The notes beneath the pieces are model-generated. The model was not told the DNA's origin. It was given only the letters and a program-made list of their open reading frames with translations, and did no database searches. 64,000 nt of DNA, taken from contig CAMMMX010000016.1 of the NCBI GenBank assembly GCA_946498095.1, positions 1 to 64,000 of the forward strand, in the 5' to 3' direction. The stretch comes from an uncultured Clostridia bacterium (lineage in GTDB: Bacteria > Bacillota > Clostridia > Oscillospirales > Ruminococcaceae). The translations under genes were made by a program, and so were the position numbers. Of this stretch, positions 36,913-45,037 are shown one piece after another (positions within the stretch are counted from its first letter, which is position 1; each line of letters starts with the position of its first letter).

Positions 36913-37133
36913 CGGCTCTTTTGGGTTCGGAACAGGAAAAAGAAGCTCCCTTTTCCCGAAACGCTCCAAAATGGAGGTTCTTCTTAAAAATCAGCGACAG
37001 CCTGTATGTGCTCAGCAAGCAAAAGAACGGACGGACGATTTACAGTCCTCTTGCAATCCACAGTTTTTTGTTTCTTCGTCCGAAGAAGCTCACCGACGCC
37101 GAAAAGTTCAATATCCAATATCCCAATCCCGCT

Positions 37134-37526
37134 ATGCTCACGACAACGGCGGACAAGCTGCGATATTATCGGTATAAAAAATCCCTGCTCCAGCGAGAAG
37201 TCGCTGAATATGCAGGGATTAATGAGAGCACCTATATTCATTATGAGAATCCGGAGCATGACTACTACCCGATAGACAAGCTCAGCCGCATTGCGGAATT
37301 GCTTGAAGTGGATATTACCGACCTGTTAGACGAGTACAACCGATTTCTCTATAACGGACAGGGCTGGCAGATACGGAAGATACGCAAAAGCATGGGCTTG
37401 ACACAGTACCAATTCGGAAAGCTGTATGGTGTGAGTGCAGGAGCAGTGAAACGATGGGAAAGCGGGAAAGTGAGGGTGACAAAAGGGACGTGGGGGAAAC
37501 TGATTATACAGTTATATATAAATTAG
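37134..37526 (+). CDS. Protein with two XRE-type helix-turn-helix domains
   Basis: At least 130 residues. ATG 37134 is the first methionine, but no ribosome site precedes it and the frame is open and coding-like further back (RPKKLTDAEKFNIQYPNPA), reaching without a stop to 36894. First HTH: DKLRYYRYKKSLLQREVAEYAGINESTYIHYE; then DKLSRIAELLEVDITDLL; second HTH: WQIRKIRKSMGLTQYQFGKLYGVSAGAVKRWESGK. Likely a DNA-binding regulator of the element. It is the first gene after the left end, and its frame links to the recombinase in the excised circle. Confidence 0.75.
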   Translation: MLTTTADKLRYYRYKKSLLQREVAEYAGINESTYIHYENPEHDYYPIDKLSRIAELLEVDITDLLDEYNRFLYNGQGWQIRKIRKSMGLTQYQFGKLYGVSAGAVKRWESGKVRVTKGTWGKLIIQLYIN

Positions 37527-39496
37527 TTAGTTTGGCCCTTGCTCTCATAATAATCTTTTATTGGTTTATACTGGTCATAATCTCCGAATTTTTGTATGTC
37601 ATTCCAAATACATATATCTTCATTAATTTTAATAATACATATTGTTGCTACAATCAAGGCCCACATATAGCATCTTTCATGTTCATCTGGTTGTGTTCCG
37701 TGCTCGTAACTGTTACGAATATCATACCCATTAACATATTTAGACTTGTTCAATAAAAAATCTATGTAGTTTGATTCTGGTCGTGATAATAAAGTGTTCT
37801 CAAATACAATTAAATTCTGTTCATATAGCTCATCAAAAACATGTCTGACTTCCATAGGATAATGCCAAAAACTAATTACGTCATTTTTGCATAAATCAAA
37901 TAAAATCTGAATTTTATTTTTATCTGTCCATTCAATTAACCCATCTTGCGTAAGGTGTATTATTTTCTGTTCTTGAAGCCATAGAATATTTTTCCTATCT
38001 GAATCGTTATAATCATTAATCCAGACTTGTTCATTAGAAATCAATTCATAAAATGTATCGTATTTTTCTTCTATACGCTTAATATAAGACAATAAGCATT
38101 GGTCTGATGATAGGCAGAATTTTATTAAATTAAAGTTTTCACCATGCCCATACACATATTTCTTTTGAAGCAGGCTTGGAATATCCCCATATTTTGAACT
38201 ACTAGAAGATATTTGCAAAAGCTCTAAATCAATATTTCCCTCTTGAACTAATATCTTATATTGTTTTAATACAGATTCAATTTCGGGAAATATCGTCCTG
38301 CATTTTTCTAAAAGAGTAGACCCGATTGACGGCATCTGGATTTTAAAACCATCAATTTGAAATTCGGAAGATAAATATGAAGTAAAGAACCATTCAAAGA
38401 CATCTTCCAATCGGATATTGTTCTGTGATAACATTTGATAATAAGCTGTCATTTGCAAATAAATAATTTGCTGTTTGCAGTTAAACGCAATCCCTGTAGG
38501 ATAGTCATATTTAGAAGTTATAAATATTCTTCTCTCAAAGATTCCTAAATCGCATTCTTTAGAAACACATAGGAGTCTTATTTGACGATCAACAAATTCA
38601 AAAAGATATATGAAATTATTCATAATCGTAGGGAAATCCAAGTTTTCTTGAATCCAATCTGAACTATAAGAGAATATATGTAGGTCATTTTCCTTGCTCG
38701 TTTCAACTGCATTAGTTTGATTTTTGACAAATTTTATCGCTGTTCCAATTTTCATTCCACTATTTTCAGTAAAAAATGTTTCAGTTTCTTTTTCATTCCG
38801 CCTCTTTGCTTTTAATCTTGTTTTATCCGAAATACGAAGTTGATCAGAATCTCTCAGATTTTCAATAATCTTTAAAACATTAGGATGTGCATTTTTCGAA
38901 TCAATATAATTACATATAATTTTTTCTTTATCTTCATTTGTCAGCTCTTTTGGGAAAAATATCGTCTTCTGTTTACTCAATGATTTAATTTCAAGATGAT
39001 TTAGTATAATAGTGGCTGTAGACGGATTTGATACCAATTTATCCCGTAGTTGTTTTCCATAAGTTTTGACGGTATTTTTACATTGTAGTATGTCCTGTAT
39101 CAACACTTCGTTTAAATCAAGCATTTGTGTAAATACAGTGGCCGATATTTTATTAAACAGTTTGTATTTTTCAAAAAGGGACCAAAAATCATTTCGATAG
39201 TCATATTCTAACCGCAAGTAATTCTCTATTATATTTTCATTTGTTAAATTTCCAAAATAACGTCCAATAATATTTTTTATAGACTTACACTGGGTTATAT
39301 ATGATTCTATCTGTTCTTGAGTCCAAGTTTTTAATTTTAGACCATTTTCTATATACAAAATTATATTATGCATTTCTAGTATATCGTTAATATCGAAATC
39401 GCTATTCTCATTAAACGTCATTAGAATTTGTTCCACTTTTTTGAGATGGTAACCACTAGCCCAATCTCCTTTAGAATAGAATTTAACTCGTTTCAT
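37523..39496 (-). CDS. Large HEPN-like protein, possible defence gene
   Basis: 657 residues from ATG 39496, preceded by AAGGGGTG. AT-rich, with many Lys/Asn/Ile codons, unlike the backbone. The C-terminus holds YVNGYDIRNSYEHG, where Arg594-x4-His599 fits the R-x4-6-H motif of HEPN RNases (here RNSYEH), followed by the long hydrophobic helix MWALIVATICIIKI. The rest is mostly helical and I do not recognise a second domain with certainty. HEPN RNases occur in abortive-infection and toxin systems, so a defence role is plausible but unproven. No antitoxin-like gene is adjacent; the 54-residue gene upstream on the same strand is the nearest partner. The last bases overlap the end of the XRE gene. 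Confidence 0.6.
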   Translation of the reverse strand: MKRVKFYSKGDWASGYHLKKVEQILMTFNENSDFDINDILEMHNIILYIENGLKLKTWTQEQIESYITQCKSIKNIIGRYFGNLTNENIIENYLRLEYDYRNDFWSLFEKYKLFNKISATVFTQMLDLNEVLIQDILQCKNTVKTYGKQLRDKLVSNPSTATIILNHLEIKSLSKQKTIFFPKELTNEDKEKIICNYIDSKNAHPNVLKIIENLRDSDQLRISDKTRLKAKRRNEKETETFFTENSGMKIGTAIKFVKNQTNAVETSKENDLHIFSYSSDWIQENLDFPTIMNNFIYLFEFVDRQIRLLCVSKECDLGIFERRIFITSKYDYPTGIAFNCKQQIIYLQMTAYYQMLSQNNIRLEDVFEWFFTSYLSSEFQIDGFKIQMPSIGSTLLEKCRTIFPEIESVLKQYKILVQEGNIDLELLQISSSSSKYGDIPSLLQKKYVYGHGENFNLIKFCLSSDQCLLSYIKRIEEKYDTFYELISNEQVWINDYNDSDRKNILWLQEQKIIHLTQDGLIEWTDKNKIQILFDLCKNDVISFWHYPMEVRHVFDELYEQNLIVFENTLLSRPESNYIDFLLNKSKYVNGYDIRNSYEHGTQPDEHERCYMWALIVATICIIKINEDICIWNDIQKFGDYDQYKPIKDYYESKGQTN

Positions 39497-39568
39497 CGCT
39501 TCACACCCCTTATAATAGCTCATATTTATATTATAAGGTTCCGAGACTCCTATTTCAACCAAAGAAAA

Positions 39569-39604
39569 AGACGGTCAAGCCTAACCAGCCTGACCGTCTC
39601 ATTT
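39569..39604 (-). terminator. Hairpin between the 54-residue gene and the HEPN gene
   Basis: AGACGGTCA / TGACCGTCT stem around a 13-base loop, flanked by A-rich sequence on the left, giving TTTTTCTTT on the minus strand. Confidence 0.7.
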
Positions 39605-39611
39605 TATGTAC

Positions 39612-39776
39612 CTACTTGCCGTTCTTCAAATCGTCCTGAACAGCTTTCAGTAACGCCAGCTTCTGCTCCTTAGGGCATGGCAGTTTGTTGAGATACTGCT
39701 CTACCGTTTCGGCATGAACAGAAGCTATTCTTTTTTGAAGTTCCCGCCAGCCCTGTTCCGTCTTAGGGTAGTGCAT
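39612..39776 (-). CDS. 54-residue helical protein, unknown function
   Basis: 54 residues read from ATG 39776 behind an almost perfect GGAGGT site (5-base spacing). The product is charged and helical: MHYPKTEQGWRELQKRIASV, then VEQYLNKLPCPKEQKLALLK, ending in DDLKNGK. It falls between the replication protein and the HEPN gene on the same strand and has its own terminator-like hairpin after it. Function unknown; an antitoxin or a regulator is only possible by position. Confidence 0.6.
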   Translation of the reverse strand: MHYPKTEQGWRELQKRIASVHAETVEQYLNKLPCPKEQKLALLKAVQDDLKNGK

Positions 39777-39847
39777 GATTACCTCCACGCTTTACCAAGC
39801 CCCCTCCCTTCTAACAGGATATGCATGAAGCATTGTCCAACATGATT

Positions 39848-40891
39848 CTACTTTTGGATAGTACGCTTGTAACGTTCAAAATCCTCTAGAACCTCGTTTT
39901 GAATTTCGGAAAGCTCGGAGATATATTTTCCCATAAAGTTCCAGCGATCCATTGACATGAATCCTGTGCATTCAAGAGTGCCGATCAAATTGTTTGCCGA
40001 CTGAATTTCTCGAAACAGCATATCTACTAAATCTTCATGTGTTATATCATGGCGTTTCTCTCCTTTTAAAATGTATTGTTCGTAGGTGATGGAGTTCAAA
40101 ACTTCTCCGCTACCTTGTTTATCTCGAATGGTTGTCGTATGAGAATAGCAAGGTGGTGTTTCGCCAACGATTGCCTTTAACTTCTCATATGTCATCGTGA
40201 CAGGAACAGGTTTCTGAATCCCTCTGGAACAGCTATACAGTCTGAAATGTTCTGGATAGAAAGCAACGCGAGTTCCTTTTTCATGTGCTTTCGAAACAGT
40301 ATCAGTAGAAGTGGTACTTTCTTTTAAAAACTTCGGGCAAAAGTAAGCACCGAAGTTATCGACAAAGGGGAAATTTTCAATCCATGCACCGCCGTGTTCC
40401 CACATTTGTTTGAGTTTCTCCATTGGAACAAATAACCCTTGTTTGTCCATGCGTTTCATCAGTACATGAAGATGGTAGCTACCGTTACCCTGCGGTTCTA
40501 TGATACGGATATACTCGCAAGATGGATAGGAATACCGAAACCTGCTCCAAAATCTCTTAAAGTCCAAATTAACCTGCTTATAATCCCTCATGACATTGGA
40601 ATAGGTTAGCGTCAAGAACTTCTCAGAACAATGCCCTGTAAAGTTTAGATTGATAATCCTCCTCAACTCATGACAGGACTTTTTAAATCTCTTTTCTATA
40701 TCAATCGGACTTGCACGAGCTTTGCTCTCAATGTACTCTCCGGTTTCCAGATTAACATAACCCTGTCTGCTCACCTTACGGTAACGTGCAATACCAGTAC
40801 AACGTTTTTCAACCGTAATGGCTTCTACAATGTGATTGGTATGGTACACTTTTGTTAAATGCTCATTTTCAATTTGTTTCTTCTCTTCCAT
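39848..40891 (-). CDS. rep: Rolling-circle replication initiator (HUH endonuclease)
   Basis: 347 residues from ATG 40891, with AGGAGG 6 bases ahead. Central Rep landmarks: KFLTLTYSNVMRDYKQVNLDFKRFWSRFRY (motif I region), IRIIEPQGNGSYHLHVLMKRM, the His-x-His metal site (His140, His142), and NFGAYFCPKFLKES, which probably carries the nucleophilic Tyr. This is the plan of rolling-circle Rep proteins from plasmids and phage-like elements. It implies the element derives from, or can act as, a replicating circle after excision. The double-strand origin was not identified. Its AT-rich promoter region lies at 40892-41168. Confidence 0.8.
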   Translation of the reverse strand: MEEKKQIENEHLTKVYHTNHIVEAITVEKRCTGIARYRKVSRQGYVNLETGEYIESKARASPIDIEKRFKKSCHELRRIINLNFTGHCSEKFLTLTYSNVMRDYKQVNLDFKRFWSRFRYSYPSCEYIRIIEPQGNGSYHLHVLMKRMDKQGLFVPMEKLKQMWEHGGAWIENFPFVDNFGAYFCPKFLKESTTSTDTVSKAHEKGTRVAFYPEHFRLYSCSRGIQKPVPVTMTYEKLKAIVGETPPCYSHTTTIRDKQGSGEVLNSITYEQYILKGEKRHDITHEDLVDMLFREIQSANNLIGTLECTGFMSMDRWNFMGKYISELSEIQNEVLEDFERYKRTIQK

Positions 40892-41168
40892 CAGATTACC
40901 TCCTGTATGTTCTAGTATTTAATAACGTTTTGGAAGAGAGAAAACATCAGGATTTTTTGAGCGTTCATAAAAAATTCATAAATGCACTTTCCTGCTGAAC
41001 TTGTTTTGTTTGTCAGTAATAACGCAAAAAGTGTGCATATCACAGCAAAGAATCTATAAGTTTTTTGAAATTAGAACGGCAAAGAAAAATAAAGAGTGCA
41101 CAGAGACGTAATATATCTGGGGAGAATCTGCCTGAATTTCTGTGACAAAGCAGAGAGGAGGGGGAAAG

Positions 41169-41351
41169 ATGATACGCATTGTCAAAGAAAGTGTTGATGT
41201 AACAGCCGGTTTGGAAAAGGCAAAACGTGAGATTCTTGCAATTCGTCGTCAACTGGTACAGGACGGAAAAGTAAGCAATCATCTCGGTATCAGCTTTACA
41301 GTAGTAGACGATACATTGGCTACCATGATTGAAGAACTCAAAAACCTTTAA
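41169..41351 (+). CDS. 60-residue protein, unknown function
   Basis: 60 residues from ATG 41169 with GAGAGGAGGGGG upstream, a very strong ribosome site. Sequence MIRIVKESVDVTAGLEKAKREILAIRRQ, then a C-terminal helix LATMIEELKNL. Small, charged, helical. It lies alone on the plus strand between the Rep gene and the PUA-like gene. It may be a small regulator; I do not recognise it. Confidence 0.55.
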   Translation: MIRIVKESVDVTAGLEKAKREILAIRRQLVQDGKVSNHLGISFTVVDDTLATMIEELKNL

Positions 41352-41480
41352 GAACCTTTCTTTTTGTCTCAAAAGCGGTTAAGAAGCGTATAGAAGAAAA
41401 GAGAGTTGTTTTGCGAACAGCTTGCCCCGAAAAAGAAAAAGCCCTCTATGAGCCTTTTAGACTGCATAGAAAGCAAACAA

Positions 41481-41517
41481 AAAAGACGCCCTGATTTTGT
41501 TTCAGAGCGTCTTTTTT
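41481..41517. terminator. Terminator shared by the small gene and the PUA-like gene
   Basis: AAAAGACGCCCTGA / TCAGAGCGTCTTTTTT: stem with one unpaired base and T-runs on both strands, between convergent genes. Confidence 0.85.
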
Positions 41518-41518
41518 C

Positions 41519-41938
41519 TTATAGATGACTTATAATTTCTCTAATAACATCGTCATTCTTTTCTTCAAATATTGTGCGAACAGAATTAGCGGATGGTTTT
41601 GCTTTAATTTCAATCGGATGATTGACGGATTTTTTTATCCAATGAACATCAACACCCTTTTTACCTTTTAACGCATCTTTAGGAAGAATCTCTGCATTCG
41701 TTACGATTCCGATTGCTTTGACCTTTAAAGGCTTATCAGCCATAAAACGCGTCTTTATGTAGATTAAATCTCCGACTTTCATTTTCTCCATCACATCATA
41801 GTAATCAGGTTTCTGTTCTTCTGTATATCCGAGAACAGCCACCCCATATTTACAAAAATCGCCTGCATGATCTTCAGGAATATCTTCTGGTTTGTCAGCA
41901 AGAAAATATGCACCAATACCCCAAACAGCCATTTGCAT
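41519..41938 (-). CDS. PUA/EVE-like small protein, possible nucleic-acid binding
   Basis: 139 residues. MQMAVWGIGAYFLADKPEDIPEDHAGDFCKYGVAVLGY and GDLIYIKTRFMADKPLKVKAIGIVTNAEI have the beta pattern of PUA/EVE-like folds, where a GDLIYI/GDxVxI strand pair and KAxGIV form the barrel. Such proteins often read modified bases or RNA and occur beside restriction genes, but similarity here is by eye only. It is on the minus strand, AT-rich, and part of the skin cargo. Confidence 0.45.
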   Translation of the reverse strand: MQMAVWGIGAYFLADKPEDIPEDHAGDFCKYGVAVLGYTEEQKPDYYDVMEKMKVGDLIYIKTRFMADKPLKVKAIGIVTNAEILPKDALKGKKGVDVHWIKKSVNHPIEIKAKPSANSVRTIFEEKNDDVIREIISHL

Positions 41939-41994
41939 TACCTCCTTTTGTTCTATTGTATCATGCTAAGGGAAAAAAGCAAAGTTTCATTCGT

Positions 41995-42651
41995 TTAGTT
42001 CTTTTGAACCTTACTTTCCCGCTGAATTTCTTTATGACCGCACTTACTGCACTGATAGGTAACATCATAGAAATATTCTGTTGCCGGAACGTCTACCTCA
42101 TATTCCATATAATCTGCGTCTGTACCAAATTTGTATTGTCCATTTTTTCTTCGCTGATATACTTTTCGGGTTTCTTTGACATAGGTATCTCTTGTGCCCA
42201 CTAATTCTGAGTGAACTCTTTGCATGGTCTTCCTTCTTTGACAAGCAGGACACACGCTACCCCTTGTCAGTAGCCATGGTAAGAAAAGTAATACGCCGAT
42301 TCCTGCAATAATCAATCCAATTTTAAAGCCAATACTAAACATAAAAATAACGCCTACAATAATAGGACAAATTCCAAAGCAAGCAAAAAGGCACCCTATA
42401 TTGTCCATCTTATCGTTCTTTTGTTTACGTTCGGCTTTTGTCAGTTGTTCTTGATTTAGTTTTCTCAAGCATTTTTTACAGAGTGTTCCCTCACGGATTT
42501 CTTTGTTACAGTTTCGGCAATGCTTTTTACCGTCTGAATTTGGTTGTAGTTGTTCTCTACTATCTACAGGCTTATTAAAACATTTCGTCCCGCAATTTGG
42601 GCAAAAATTGCTCTCTTCCTGAATCACAGCACTACATTTAGGGCATACCAT
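41995..42651 (-). CDS. Zinc-ribbon membrane protein
   Basis: 218 residues. Cys pairs: MVCPKCSAVIQEESNFCPNCGTKC, CRNCNKEIREGTLCKKC (two N-terminal zinc ribbons), CPACQRRK in the middle and CSKCGHKE at the C-terminus. A hydrophobic segment (IGCLFACFGICPIIVGVIFMF..GLIIAGIGVLLFLPWLL) makes two membrane helices in the middle. Function unknown; similar zinc-ribbon membrane proteins are found in phages and plasmids. ATG 42651 is followed by the cysteine region. Its role in the element is unclear. Confidence 0.65.
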   Translation of the reverse strand: MVCPKCSAVIQEESNFCPNCGTKCFNKPVDSREQLQPNSDGKKHCRNCNKEIREGTLCKKCLRKLNQEQLTKAERKQKNDKMDNIGCLFACFGICPIIVGVIFMFSIGFKIGLIIAGIGVLLFLPWLLTRGSVCPACQRRKTMQRVHSELVGTRDTYVKETRKVYQRRKNGQYKFGTDADYMEYEVDVPATEYFYDVTYQCSKCGHKEIQRESKVQKN

Positions 42652-42799
42652 TTCCTCACCTTTTCTATATCTTGAATGATTTTGAGCATCCTTTATATAG
42701 AATCATTTTAATCCTAAAAATTCGTTTTGTCAATGATTATCTAGTTTTTAAGAGTGGAAAACTCGTTTCTCCTTTAAAATGAAAGGGGAGTTGATATTT

Positions 42800-43168
42800 A
42801 TGCCTTTTTGCGACACATTACGCACTTTAATAGATGAACGTGGCCTTACACAAAAACAACTGGCTCAGGACTTGGAAATCCCGGCGTCTACCCTTGGCGG
42901 ATATGTGCAGGGAACGAGCGAACCTGACTTTGAGACATTAAAGCTGTTTGCAAATTATTTTAATGTGTCTGCCGATTACTTGTTAAATCTCAAAATTGGA
43001 AACACTCAATCCCGTTTGGAGAATGAACTTTTACGTATCTTTCGGTCATTGAGTACAGAACAACAGGAACTATATTTGGAGCAGGGCAAAGCCTTTATCA
43101 GAATCAGTGCGAAAGACGATGTAAAATCATCGAAATCGACTTTACAAGGAAAAAATAACGTAGGATAA
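42800..43168 (+). CDS. XRE family transcriptional regulator
   Basis: 122 residues from ATG 42800, with GGGGAG upstream. A single HTH: CDTLRTLIDERGLTQKQLAQDLEIPASTLGGYVQGTSEPDFETL. The C-terminal half is helical, polar and Lys-rich (KDDVKSSKSTLQGKNN) and may mediate oligomer formation. Position upstream of the recombinase, after a terminator, suggests that it controls the element or the recombinase. Divergent from the zinc-ribbon gene. Confidence 0.8.
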   Translation: MPFCDTLRTLIDERGLTQKQLAQDLEIPASTLGGYVQGTSEPDFETLKLFANYFNVSADYLLNLKIGNTQSRLENELLRIFRSLSTEQQELYLEQGKAFIRISAKDDVKSSKSTLQGKNNVG

Positions 43169-43174
43169 TGTGAA

Positions 43175-43206
43175 ACCGTCTGCGGAAAACGTAGACGGTC
43201 TTTTTT
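43175..43206 (+). terminator. Terminator after the XRE gene
   Basis: ACCGTCTGC / GTAGACGGT stem with loop GGAAAAC and TTTTTT tail, separating the regulator from the recombinase. Confidence 0.88.
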
Positions 43207-43318
43207 ATGAGAAAATGTTTTGCTTTTTTGGCGTATTCGGTTTATAATAAGGTTGTAAGGGAAAGCCGTTATGTGATAAATTAAAAAGTCTCATAACTTA
43301 ATATGGAGGGATAAATCA

Positions 43319-45037
43319 ATGAAAGGACAGGATAACCGAAAATACGCCATCTATTCCAGAAAATCAAAATTTACCGGCAAGGGCGAAAGTATTGAAAACC
43401 AAATTGAGCTTTGCCGTCAACATATCAAACTCCACCATGACAATGTAACGGAAGAGGATATCCTCATTTTTGAGGACGAGGGTTTCTCCGGCGGGAATGT
43501 CAACCGTCCGCAGTTTCAGGCCATGATGAAGCAAATCCGAGCAAATCAGATTCAGGCTGTGGTCTGTTACCGCTTAGACCGTATCAGCCGTAATGTGGGA
43601 GACTTCGCCAAGCTCAAGGACGAATTTGACTACTATAATGTGGAGTTCACTTCAATCCGGGACGATTTTGACACCACTTCCCCCAGCGGCAGAGCCATGA
43701 TGATGATGGTTTCCGTCTTTGCACAGTTGGAACGGGAAACCACCGCAGAACGTATCCGGGACAATATGCATGAACTTGCCAAGTCCGGACGTTGGCTCGG
43801 CGGCACAACGCCAACCGGCTATAAAAGTACGCAGATTGTCGGGAGCGTTACGGTGGACGGAAAAGAACGAAAAGCCTATAAATTGGACATCATCAAAGAA
43901 GAAGCAGAGATTATCAGGCTGATTTTCTCGAAATTTATCGAAACCAATTCCCTCACTAAGACCGATACTTATTTGTTGCAGAACAACATCACCACAAAGA
44001 ACGGAAAGAGTTTTACCCGGTTTTCCATTCGTTCTATTCTGCAAAATCCGGTTTATATGATAGCCGACCAAAACGCATGGGAGTATTTCGACAGCTTAGG
44101 CGTGGAGATTTACGCCGAACAATCGGAATTTGACGGAAAGCATGGAATCATGGCTTACAATAAGACCATTCAGAAATCTGGCAAGTCCAATCAAATGCGG
44201 GATATGGACGAATGGATTGTTGCAGTGGGAAGACACAAGGGCTTGATTGCCGGAGCCGATTGGGTGAGAGTACAGGATTTGCTTCATCAAAACCGTTCCA
44301 AGTCCTACCGCAAACCCAAAAGCAATGTGGCGTTGCTCTCTGGTCTGCTGTACTGCGGGAACTGCGGCAGCTTTATGCGCCCCAAGCTCAGCCAGCGGAC
44401 AAACGCACAGGGAGAAAAGATTTACAGCTATCTTTGTGAAACAAAAGAGCGCAGTCGTTGTAAGCTCTGCAACAGCAAGAATCCCAACGGCAATGAGCTT
44501 GACAAGATGATATGCGAACAAGTCAAGCTGATTTCCGAGGACAGCTCCGACTTTATCAGAAATTTGGAGAGCGTACAAAGAAAACTGGAGGGCAACCGGG
44601 AGGAATACGACCAGCAGCTAAACGCGCTCAAAAAGGAATTGCAGGAGAACGAACAGCAGATTGCCAATCTGGTGGAAACCCTTGCAAAGACGCCGAACAC
44701 CCCGGCGTTTGATTACATTACCGAACAGATTAACACGCTCCATGAGAAAAACGAGAAAATCAAAAACCGGACCCATGAACTGGAACCCCTGACGAAAAAC
44801 CATCTCTATTCCAGCGAGGAATTTGACAGGACAAAAGAGCTGTTAAAATCCTTCGGACAGTCCTTCGATACTATGGGAGTGGAACAAAAGCGCATGGCAT
44901 TGCGTGCGTTCATTCGCCGGATTGTCTGGGACGGAAAAAACGTCCATGTGGTGCTGTTCGGCGACACGGAATCGGAGATTGACTATACCGATTTGTTAAG
45001 GGAAAAAGCAGAGCCAAACCGAGGGGATAGCGAATGA
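43319..45037 (+). CDS. spoIVCA: Large serine recombinase (SpoIVCA-like), sigK excisionase
   Basis: 572 residues. Catalytic domain: YAIYSRKSKFTGKGESIENQ with the nucleophile Ser; VVCYRLDRISRNVGDFAKL; then a Recombinase domain (GRWLGGTTPTGYKS, SIRSILQNPVYM), a zinc ribbon (LLYCGNCGSFMRP..CETKERSRCKLCN) and a coiled-coil (about residues 410-490). This is the architecture of phage integrases and of SpoIVCA. The gene's last codon GAA and its TGA stop overlap the right att core (45032-45037), so the end of the gene is formed by the att site itself. In Bacillus the enzyme acts in the mother cell only; no SpoIIID site was identified. Confidence 0.93.
   Translation: MKGQDNRKYAIYSRKSKFTGKGESIENQIELCRQHIKLHHDNVTEEDILIFEDEGFSGGNVNRPQFQAMMKQIRANQIQAVVCYRLDRISRNVGDFAKLKDEFDYYNVEFTSIRDDFDTTSPSGRAMMMMVSVFAQLERETTAERIRDNMHELAKSGRWLGGTTPTGYKSTQIVGSVTVDGKERKAYKLDIIKEEAEIIRLIFSKFIETNSLTKTDTYLLQNNITTKNGKSFTRFSIRSILQNPVYMIADQNAWEYFDSLGVEIYAEQSEFDGKHGIMAYNKTIQKSGKSNQMRDMDEWIVAVGRHKGLIAGADWVRVQDLLHQNRSKSYRKPKSNVALLSGLLYCGNCGSFMRPKLSQRTNAQGEKIYSYLCETKERSRCKLCNSKNPNGNELDKMICEQVKLISEDSSDFIRNLESVQRKLEGNREEYDQQLNALKKELQENEQQIANLVETLAKTPNTPAFDYITEQINTLHEKNEKIKNRTHELEPLTKNHLYSSEEFDRTKELLKSFGQSFDTMGVEQKRMALRAFIRRIVWDGKNVHVVLFGDTESEIDYTDLLREKAEPNRGDSE
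45033..45034 (+). other. Right att core (attR) of the skin element
   Basis: Core AA in GATAGCGAATGAAATT. It lies inside the last sense codon of the recombinase, and its joining to 36895-36896 gives AAT-GAA-ATT of sigK. Confidence 0.75.

Larger units (their letters stand above)
36895..45034 (+). mobile_element. skin-type element interrupting sigK (8,138-bp excision unit)
   Basis: The element lies between a shared AA dinucleotide (36895-36896, left; 45033-45034, right) and removes 8,138 bases upon exchange. Only this register restores the sigK frame (ATT-GAA-AA|T-GAA-ATT, giving CIENEIL). The recombinase at its right end is the obvious excision enzyme. Cargo from left to right: double XRE gene, HEPN-like protein, 54-residue protein, HUH replication protein, 60-residue protein, PUA-like protein, zinc-ribbon membrane protein, XRE regulator, recombinase. 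Bulk composition from ~37.5 to 43 kb is AT-richer than the flanks, showing foreign origin. Element size is below that of B. subtilis (48 kb) and C. difficile (~15 kb) skin, by established knowledge. Confidence 0.9.

Noticed and set aside
43652-44071. Long antisense frame within the recombinase
   Set aside because: It is the mirror of a conserved recombinase domain in another frame; no start site.
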